A stretch of 64,000 nt of DNA. It comes from UBA1941 sp046329575. Lineage in GTDB: Bacteria; Bacteroidota; Bacteroidia; Chitinophagales; LD1. Below, in pieces: positions 58,842 to 64,000 of this stretch (position 1 is its first letter; each line of letters starts with the position of its first letter). The translations under genes were made by a program, and so were the position numbers. The notes under the pieces are model-generated. The model did not search any database, was not told where the DNA came from, and worked only from the letters and a program-made list of their open reading frames with translations. The stretch lies in contig JAXLUJ010000003.1 in NCBI GenBank assembly GCA_046329575.1, positions 62,001 through 126,000 of the forward strand, given 5' to 3'.

Positions 58842-61800
58842 TTATTGTTCGTTCTCACCGCAACTGTAGGCGCGGTTGTCCTTTTTTACAGGTTCCTGAG
58901 TGGGTGCGCCGCCTTTTTTCTCGTCCAGCATCTTCTGAATCAATCGCGCGCGTTCACTGTTCAGCAATTTACGTTTGGCTTCGTCGGCTTTCGAATCGTA
59001 ATAACAAATGCCATCTACATACGTTTGCTCTACGCGCGCATAAATCGAAAGCGGATGATCGCTCCATACCACTACATCCGCATCCTTACCGGCTTTCAAG
59101 CTGCCCATGTGTGCGTCTAAATGCAGCATTTTCGCAGGGTTCAGCGTTACCATCTTCCAGGCATCCTCTTCGCTCATGTTGGTGTACTTCACGCTTTTTG
59201 CAGCTTCCTGGTTCAGGCGGCGCGCCATCTCGGCATCATCGCTGTTGATGGCGGTTGTAATTCCCATTTTATTCAGAATGCCTGCATTTTGAGGAATCGC
59301 ATCAATCACTTCATACTTATAGGCCCACCAATCGGCAAAAGTGGAAGCGTTCACACCATGGGCCTTCATTTTATCGGCCACCTTGTACCCTTCCAGAATG
59401 TGCGTGAAGGTGTTCACCTTAAAACCAAACGTATCGGCCACATGCATCAGCATATTGATCTCGCTTTGCACATAACTGTGACAGGTTATAAAGCGCTTCT
59501 TGCGAATGATCTCCAGCAACGCATCCAGTTCCAGATCTTTGCGCACCGGTTTTTTAGCGGCCAGCGCCTGTTCATATTCCAGCGCCTTCGTAAAATAATT
59601 GTAATAGGTCTGCTCCACGCCCATGCGCGACTGCGGATAGCGCACCCGGAACTTATCGCCCCAATTGGTCTGCTTTACGTTTTCGCCTAATGCAAACTTG
59701 ATGAAACCATCGGCTCCCGCTATTTTCATTTGCTCGGGCAACAGCCCCCAACGAAACTTCACCAGCGCACTTTGACCGCCAATCGGATTGGCTGATCCGT
59801 GAAGCAATTGTGCGGCTACTACCCCTCCCGCAAGTTGCCTGTAAATATTCACATCTTCGCTCATCACTACATCTCCAATGCGCACTTCGGCGCTGCTCGA
59901 CTTTGTGCCTTCGTTCACGCCGTCGCTGATGGCAATGTGATTATGCTCATCAATAATGCCACTGGTGATATGCTTTCCGGTAGCATCTACAACCACGCAT
60001 TCAGCACAGTTCAATTTGGTGCCTACTGCCGAAATTTTTCCGTTGCGGATAATCACATCCGCATCTTTCAGCACTCCTTCTTTCTCGTTGGTCCAAACAG
60101 TAGCATTGCGAAACCACACATTCTGAACTACAGGCAATTGCTCATTTCCATAGCCCGAAAATGGATAAAGCAGCTTGCCCATCTTACTGAAATCAACTGT
60201 ATCTTTCTTTGCCGGCTTAACCGTATCAGCCGGAACTTCTTTTATATAAACCGCCTTCCAAAAACCGGTGCTGCCATCGGCATACAATGTCATACCGGTC
60301 CAGTCTTTTTCGCTTACACTTACCGTACCGGTAAGCTGTAACCGTTGCTGTGGCTGCCTTTTATCGGGCGTGAACAAAATCACCACACCGGTTTCGTCAT
60401 ACGTAAGTTTTACATCCGTTTTGCTCGAATCTTTCCCAATCACGGCCTTTAAGGCCGATGGTTCGCCGGTTACTTTCAAATCGTAGGTATTGCCGCCGCG
60501 AAGTTCCAGCCGATATTCGCCGGCTATGCCTTTCAATTCGGGTTTGGTGATTTCGTAATATTTGCCGTTCACCCAGTTCTCGTAAATCACACATTTTTCA
60601 TCAAAAATATTTTTGGAACAAATAAAGAAGTTGGCCGCCTTTCCTTTTTCCAGCGTACCTAATTGATCTTGCGCGGCAATGAACTTTGCAGGGTTCACCG
60701 TTAAAGCAGCCAGTGCATCTTCTGGCGAAAGACCATACTTCACGGCCATACGTAAGTTCTTAAAAAAATCGTCGCGCTTTTCCAGGTCGGCAGCCGTGAA
60801 ACAAAACTCAACGCCTTCTTTTTTCAGCGCAGCCGGATTGGTTGGGGCTTTTTCCCAATGCGCCATTTCCTCATAACTCACCCAAAGGGCGCGGTAAGGA
60901 TCTTCCACATCATAGGGCTTTGGGAAGTTCAATGGTAAAATGAACCGCGCTTTTAGTGCCGCTAGCTCTTTACTGCGCTGATATTCGTTGCCGCCGGCTT
61001 TGTATAAATAGTGAACGCCAAACTCATCCGCAATTTTCTGCGCACGCAAGGTGTTCAGCCAGCTTTCCGATTCAAATATCTGTGGTAGTTGCTGCGCGGC
61101 GTTCCAGCTTTCCAACGAAATATTGGCCATTTCTTTTTCGCGCTGGGCCGGTGTGGTATTCTTATACCATTGGGCGTCTAAATAAGTTTGACGAATCAGT
61201 GCAATGCTGCCCATCAGCGAACTTGGATATTCCTGAGTACTGCTGCCTTTTTTGAACGAGTAGAACGCTCCGGCCTGAGGTTTCAGCACTAATCGGTTCT
61301 CTTTTTCATTACCCAGCAACACCAACGCCCCGGTGCCGCGCGCAATGCCATCGCGGCGGTGGGTAAGCACAGCTCCAAAGCCCAGCTTTCGGTATTCGGC
61401 GGCTGCATTATCATTGATTTGAAAATTGCGGTAGGCATCAAAATCGCTGCGTATGGCCTGGTTCCAGCCATAAGCGCCCTTGATGTTCGTTTCATATTGA
61501 ATGCCTTCTTCGTCGCGGTTGGCCCGTGGGGTGCCGATACCATAGTCGGAATACAGATCGATGAAAGAAGGATAAATGTACTTGCCTCCGCAATCATGAA
61601 CAATGTAACTGCCATCCACTTTGGCACTGTTAGGAAACACGCCCACTATCTTGCCATTATCGATATACAATGCACCATTGCTATCGGTCTTTTGAGTAGG
61701 CGATTGCACCACTATGGCGTGAATGAAGGCGTGGCGGCCCTGCCGGAAGTCGTCGGGCCCATTGGTTTTAAAAGTAGTTTCCTGAGCAAAAAGCGTGGTT

Positions 61801-61844
61801 GTAAATAGCGCAACGGCCGCTGCAAGCGTTTTGTGCATTGCCAA
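58842..61844 (-). CDS. Secreted two-domain amidohydrolase (N-terminal half degenerate, C-terminal half with metal ligands)
   Basis: This 1000-residue protein has a signal peptide (to about LFAQ, residue 21). The first amidohydrolase-like half (about 30-430) has IYPSFIDLYSDYGIGTP, without the HxH pair. The second half (about 570-980) has the intact set: SGIIDEHNHIA (HxH), KRFITCHSYVQSEI and FTHILEGYKVA (His ligands), ITTAINSDDAEM (catalytic Asp) and MLHLDAHMGSLKAGKDADVVVW. It should hydrolyse an imidic, amide or cyclic substrate, unknown, in the periplasm. With the next gene it makes a three-domain set from two co-directional genes 9 bp apart. Confidence 0.86.
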   Translation of the reverse strand: MAMHKTLAAAVALFTTTLFAQETTFKTNGPDDFRQGRHAFIHAIVVQSPTQKTDSNGALYIDNGKIVGVFPNSAKVDGSYIVHDCGGKYIYPSFIDLYSDYGIGTPRANRDEEGIQYETNIKGAYGWNQAIRSDFDAYRNFQINDNAAAEYRKLGFGAVLTHRRDGIARGTGALVLLGNEKENRLVLKPQAGAFYSFKKGSSTQEYPSSLMGSIALIRQTYLDAQWYKNTTPAQREKEMANISLESWNAAQQLPQIFESESWLNTLRAQKIADEFGVHYLYKAGGNEYQRSKELAALKARFILPLNFPKPYDVEDPYRALWVSYEEMAHWEKAPTNPAALKKEGVEFCFTAADLEKRDDFFKNLRMAVKYGLSPEDALAALTVNPAKFIAAQDQLGTLEKGKAANFFICSKNIFDEKCVIYENWVNGKYYEITKPELKGIAGEYRLELRGGNTYDLKVTGEPSALKAVIGKDSSKTDVKLTYDETGVVILFTPDKRQPQQRLQLTGTVSVSEKDWTGMTLYADGSTGFWKAVYIKEVPADTVKPAKKDTVDFSKMGKLLYPFSGYGNEQLPVVQNVWFRNATVWTNEKEGVLKDADVIIRNGKISAVGTKLNCAECVVVDATGKHITSGIIDEHNHIAISDGVNEGTKSSSAEVRIGDVVMSEDVNIYRQLAGGVVAAQLLHGSANPIGGQSALVKFRWGLLPEQMKIAGADGFIKFALGENVKQTNWGDKFRVRYPQSRMGVEQTYYNYFTKALEYEQALAAKKPVRKDLELDALLEIIRKKRFITCHSYVQSEINMLMHVADTFGFKVNTFTHILEGYKVADKMKAHGVNASTFADWWAYKYEVIDAIPQNAGILNKMGITTAINSDDAEMARRLNQEAAKSVKYTNMSEEDAWKMVTLNPAKMLHLDAHMGSLKAGKDADVVVWSDHPLSIYARVEQTYVDGICYYDSKADEAKRKLLNSERARLIQKMLDEKKGGAPTQEPVKKDNRAYSCGENEQ

Positions 61845-61929
61845 AAAATTATCCGTCTAAACTATTTTTTATTTCCAAAACCCACCCCACGCTTTTTTAC
61901 AACTTTCATCTTTCTACTTTTTTGCGCCT

Positions 61930-62165
61930 GCCGCGGGCCTCGTTCCTCGGCCGTGCGGCACCGCGTGCTTTCAGGCTACGCTAACGCTCCGGTGCTGCGG
62001 CTTCGCCTTCGCACCCACGCCTTCGGCGTGGCCTTGCCGCCCGCTGGCGCCACGCCTGGCGGTAGTCATCACCGCCAAACGTAGCGTGAGTGGGCGAAAG
62101 GGCGCGAGCTTTAGCGAGCGGTGGGAGCGAGGAACGAGCGACCACGGGAGGCGAAGCCGTACCCC
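61930..62165. repeat. GC-rich foldback element with two 11-bp perfect inverted pairs
   Basis: CTCGTTCCTCG (61939-61949) pairs with CGAGGAACGAG (62128-62138), and CGGCTTCGCCT (61998-62008) with AGGCGAAGCCG (62149-62159). The region has far higher GC than the flanking genes, and part resembles 43184-43332. The adjacent 62160-62250 is also without a gene. The apparent open frames on both strands are by-products of the high GC content. Confidence 0.6.
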
Positions 62166-62261
62166 GTTAGCACACGACCCGAACACCGCATCAGTTGCGG
62201 GTTTGCGCAATCACAAACCTTTGCCTGCGGGGTGAGGGGCACGCCAAAAAATCCGGAACCT

Positions 62262-62774
62262 TCATACCGGCAACGGCGTATCTTTCCGGTATTTGCGAAT
62301 GGCCAACACCATTAGTGCAAGCGTAATCAGGCCAATAGTAGCACGCAGATATAGCTTATGCTGAAAATGGTAGTAAGTAAGGGCAATATACACGCCTATC
62401 AATAACACTAAAAACAACTTTAGAATGTCAGAAAGCTGTTTTTCCTTTTTTGTAAAAAAACGAACCGTATATACCCCAATTAAAAAGAAAGCGGCCATTA
62501 TTAGTAGAAAGATGGCGCCGGGCCAATGTAACAAGCGGAATAAACTTCCTATCAGAAACAAAAACAAAGCAGTTATCAGTCCACCAAAATAACCAGTCTT
62601 ATAAGTAGAGCCATTCCACAATAAAAAAATAATGGAAAGACTTTCGGCCAAAAGCAGCATTTGTTGCACCGTGGAATGGGCCAGTACTGGATAAGGCGAC
62701 CAGCTAGCGGCAAATGCGAACAAACTAATTACCCATAGAACTCCAATAAGAATAACAAATAGCTTTTTGTTCAT
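62262..62774 (-). CDS. Small multi-pass membrane protein of unknown function
   Basis: This 170-residue protein has about six hydrophobic helices: LFVILIGVLWVISLFAFA, QMLLLAESLSIIFLLW, GYFGGLITALFLFLIGSLF, GAIFLLIMAAFFLIGVY, ILKLFLVLLIGVYIALTYYH and LRATIGLITLALMVLAI. The GSLFRLLHWPGA motif occurs in several Bacteroidota membrane proteins and in GldL-like sequences. I cannot assign a family. It precedes the GC-rich foldback element. Confidence 0.62.
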   Translation of the reverse strand: MNKKLFVILIGVLWVISLFAFAASWSPYPVLAHSTVQQMLLLAESLSIIFLLWNGSTYKTGYFGGLITALFLFLIGSLFRLLHWPGAIFLLIMAAFFLIGVYTVRFFTKKEKQLSDILKLFLVLLIGVYIALTYYHFQHKLYLRATIGLITLALMVLAIRKYRKDTPLPV

Positions 62775-62811
62775 CGGTTAAATCGGAATTATTTATGAAT
62801 GGTAGTAGTGC

Positions 62812-63411
62812 TCATGCCCGGTGTGGTTTGTCTTTTCTTTTCTTGGAAAGGAAAAATTTATTGAGCGCCAGAATGATGAGTATCAGCAATACCGAAATAA
62901 TTACCGCCATGAGTACCGGTGCAATTAAGGCCAACAGGGAGCCTCCAATGGAAGCTACGTTCTCGGCCGTGGCTACGATAGGATTAGCCGTGGCAGCCGT
63001 GGTTTTTGCTGAGCCAATGCGCAATAGCGCCGTTCCTGCCTGTATTACACCCGCGCTGGCGCCACCCACCATCAAACCCAGTATCCATTGCCACATCGGG
63101 TCAATTCCTACCAGTGTAGAAGCGCTCACCACCGTGCCGGCCACCACTGCCGAAGGTGTGGCAATGAGGTCGAGAAAATGATCTACCACGGGAATGTAGT
63201 AGGCCGCAATTTCGGCAACAGATGCAGTAGCAAAACAGATCAGCGCCGGCCAGGAGCTTAACCAGTTCAGATTAGCAGCTTGCGGCAGCCAGCCCATTTT
63301 GCCCGCAATTGCCGCCACCAGTAATGGCGTAAAAACTCTGAAACCGCAACAGGCACTGAGACCTAAGCCTGCCGCAAGGCCCAGAAAAATATCGGGGGAA
63401 AAGGCATTCAT
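62812..63411 (-). CDS. DUF4126 membrane protein
   Basis: This 199-residue membrane protein has DUF4126 features: FLGLAAGLGLSACCGFRVFTPLLVAAIAGKMGW at the start, WPALICFATASVAEIAAYYIPVVDHFLD, and a Gly/Ala-rich segment (GLMVGGASAGVIQAGTALLR) between hydrophobic helices. A basic tail (KKRKDKPHRA) faces the cytoplasm. The family is widespread and its function is unknown. It is in the same direction as the preceding membrane-protein gene, 37 bp apart. Confidence 0.85.
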   Translation of the reverse strand: MNAFSPDIFLGLAAGLGLSACCGFRVFTPLLVAAIAGKMGWLPQAANLNWLSSWPALICFATASVAEIAAYYIPVVDHFLDLIATPSAVVAGTVVSASTLVGIDPMWQWILGLMVGGASAGVIQAGTALLRIGSAKTTAATANPIVATAENVASIGGSLLALIAPVLMAVIISVLLILIILALNKFFLSKKRKDKPHRA

Positions 63412-63439
63412 CGAACAAAGATAGCGAATGCGGATTGGA

Positions 63440-63722
63440 TGGTGGGTGTAGTGGGTGTGGTGAGTGTGGTGGGTGTGGTGGGTGTGGTGGGTGTAGTGGG
63501 TGTAGTGGGTGTGGTGAGTGTGGTGAGTGTGGTGGCTATAAACTCATGGCTCGCAGCTTGCGTCTTGTGTCTTGTATCTTGTTTCTTGCGTCTTGCGTCT
63601 TGCGTCTGAAAAGTGCATCCGTGTATCGGTGTGCTGGGTGTGTCGGCTATAAACTCACGGCTCGCAACTCGCAACTCGCAGCTCGCAGCTTGCGTCTTGC
63701 CTCTTGTGTCTTGCGTCTTCCG
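63440..63722. repeat. Composite repeat spacer: nonamers, GAGCT-like and TCTTGNG heptamers
   Basis: GGTGGGTGTAGTGGGTGTGGTGA nonamers (63440-63534) are followed by CTCATGGCTCGCAGC heptamers, TCTTGNG heptamers (63556-63608), then GAAAAGTGCATCCGTGTATCGGTGTGCTGGGTGTG (linker; corresponds to the linker at 57393-57415), GAGCT-type heptamers (CTCACGGCTCGCAACTCGCAACTCGCAGCTCGCAG) and TCTTGNG units to 63722. Compared with 57254-57545 the order and strand are mirrored. Both flanking genes point outward, so here the repeats lie upstream, not downstream. Confidence 0.85.
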
Positions 63723-63911
63723 CCTTAATGGGGCGAAATTTGCACGATGAACTGCGCTTCCCGGCCACGCATAAAAACGTTCACCCGAAAATTTTATCCG
63801 TTCAAATAAGCGGTTTGTTAATGGAATTAAAACGCATTCCGTTCAACGGAATTTTGAACGCGTTTAGCGGATATAACCATGTGAACTATAGCGTGAAACT
63901 GATGCAGGCAT

Positions 63912-63919
63912 TACCTTTG
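63912..63919 (+). promoter_or_regulatory. Candidate -7 element (TAnnTTTG) of the last gene
   Basis: TACCTTTG fits the Bacteroidota -7 consensus TAnnTTTG, 27 bp before the ATG at 63946. No clear -33 TTTG lies 19-20 bp upstream. Between it and the ATG is AAAAAGGAGAGTG, an unusually good Shine-Dalgarno for this phylum. Confidence 0.4.
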
Positions 63920-63945
63920 CACTTAATAAGAAAAAGGAGAGTGTT

Positions 63946-64000
63946 ATGAAAAAAGGGTTTGTACTCGCAGGTTTGGCGCTGCTGTTTTCAGCCGCCGTTC
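63946..64000 (+). CDS. Start of a secreted protein (cut by the right edge)
   Basis: ATG at 63946 opens a frame that runs to the end of the window: MKKGFVLAGLALLFSAAV, a typical signal peptide core. A strong ribosome binding site (AGGAGA, 63936-63941) lies 4 bp upstream, and a TAnnTTTG-type promoter element further up. Only 18 codons are visible, so the product cannot be named. Confidence 0.6.
   Translation, partial: MKKGFVLAGLALLFSAAV

Noticed and set aside
61833..62210. Plus- and minus-strand frames of 80 codons in the GC-rich foldback
   Set aside because: They are in high-GC inverted-repeat sequence where stop codons are rare; no start context or domain.
63704..63949. 81-codon plus-strand frame before the last gene
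   Set aside because: It overlaps the promoter-like TAnnTTTG element and the ribosome binding site of the gene at 63946, and has no recognisable content. It is more likely a leader region.

Overview
The window is a chromosomal segment of a Bacteroidota bacterium, probably of the Chitinophagales/Sphingobacteriia kind. The evidence is five proteins that carry type IX secretion (T9SS) C-terminal sorting signals, a PorP/SprF-OmpA hybrid beside a giant type B adhesin, a DUF5686/carboxypeptidase-regulatory protein, a TPR plus outer-membrane barrel pair, few Shine-Dalgarno sequences, and one TAnnTTTG-type promoter near the right edge. No rRNA or tRNA gene and no CRISPR array was seen.

Layout. 1-2.4 kb: a secreted sugar-dehydrogenase-like T9SS protein (cut by the left edge) and a transaldolase/fructose-6-phosphate aldolase. 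2.5-8.4 kb: an accessory island with a HigBA-type toxin-antitoxin pair (toxin frameshifted) between two imperfect 70-bp direct repeats, a secreted YfeS-like protein, a 21-bp tandem array, a controller-protein restriction-modification system with a recognisable C-box operator, and the N-terminal stub of a dead transposase. 8.4-16.2 kb: DUF5686 protein, NAD kinase, a saccharopine/alanine-dehydrogenase-like protein and penicillin-binding protein 1A. 16.3-19.8 kb: an AT-rich three-gene cassette (multi-spanning membrane protein, S74-chaperone T9SS protein, GH16 hydrolase). 20-32.3 kb: GT-C-like membrane protein, 2OG-Fe(II) oxygenase, a 52-residue membrane protein, the selenouridine pair selD-selU, a single-domain response regulator, a HmuY-like T9SS protein, MlaE-MlaF lipid transport, DinB-like protein, SucD, a lipoprotein, a monoacylglycerol-lipase-like hydrolase and an endonuclease/exonuclease/phosphatase protein. 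32.4-43.2 kb: PorP-OmpA fusion, a 1973-residue adhesin with about 25 repeats, a SRPBCC protein and another large T9SS protein. 43.5-53.5 kb: outer-membrane barrel plus TPR protein, two hotdog thioesterases, a transglutaminase-like protein overlapping a periplasmic alpha-amylase, and RpoN. 53.6-55.9 kb: a CHASE3-type histidine kinase followed by two response regulators, the first frameshifted. 56.2-64 kb: a membrane-anchored coiled-coil protein, three amidohydrolase domains in two genes, two small membrane proteins and the first codons of a secreted protein.

The most unusual feature lies between the genes. At least six families of very short tandem repeats, nearly all with a 7-bp period (GAGCTNN, TCTTGNG, ATTCGTA, ACRATGR, CTCATCT) and one with a 9-bp period (GTGTGGTGA), fill the intergenic spaces. 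Many start within about 30 bp of a stop codon. Two ATTCGTA arrays are arranged as perfect 15-bp inverted repeats. Two distant spacers (57.25-57.55 and 63.44-63.72 kb) are built from the same three families in mirrored order and share a linker. These resemble in form the heptanucleotide STRR arrays of filamentous cyanobacteria, but I know of no described role in Bacteroidota.

Two single-base frameshifts, both in short A/T runs (higB at 3052-3056 and the response regulator at 55268-55271), could be real mutations or sequencing errors and should be checked against reads.
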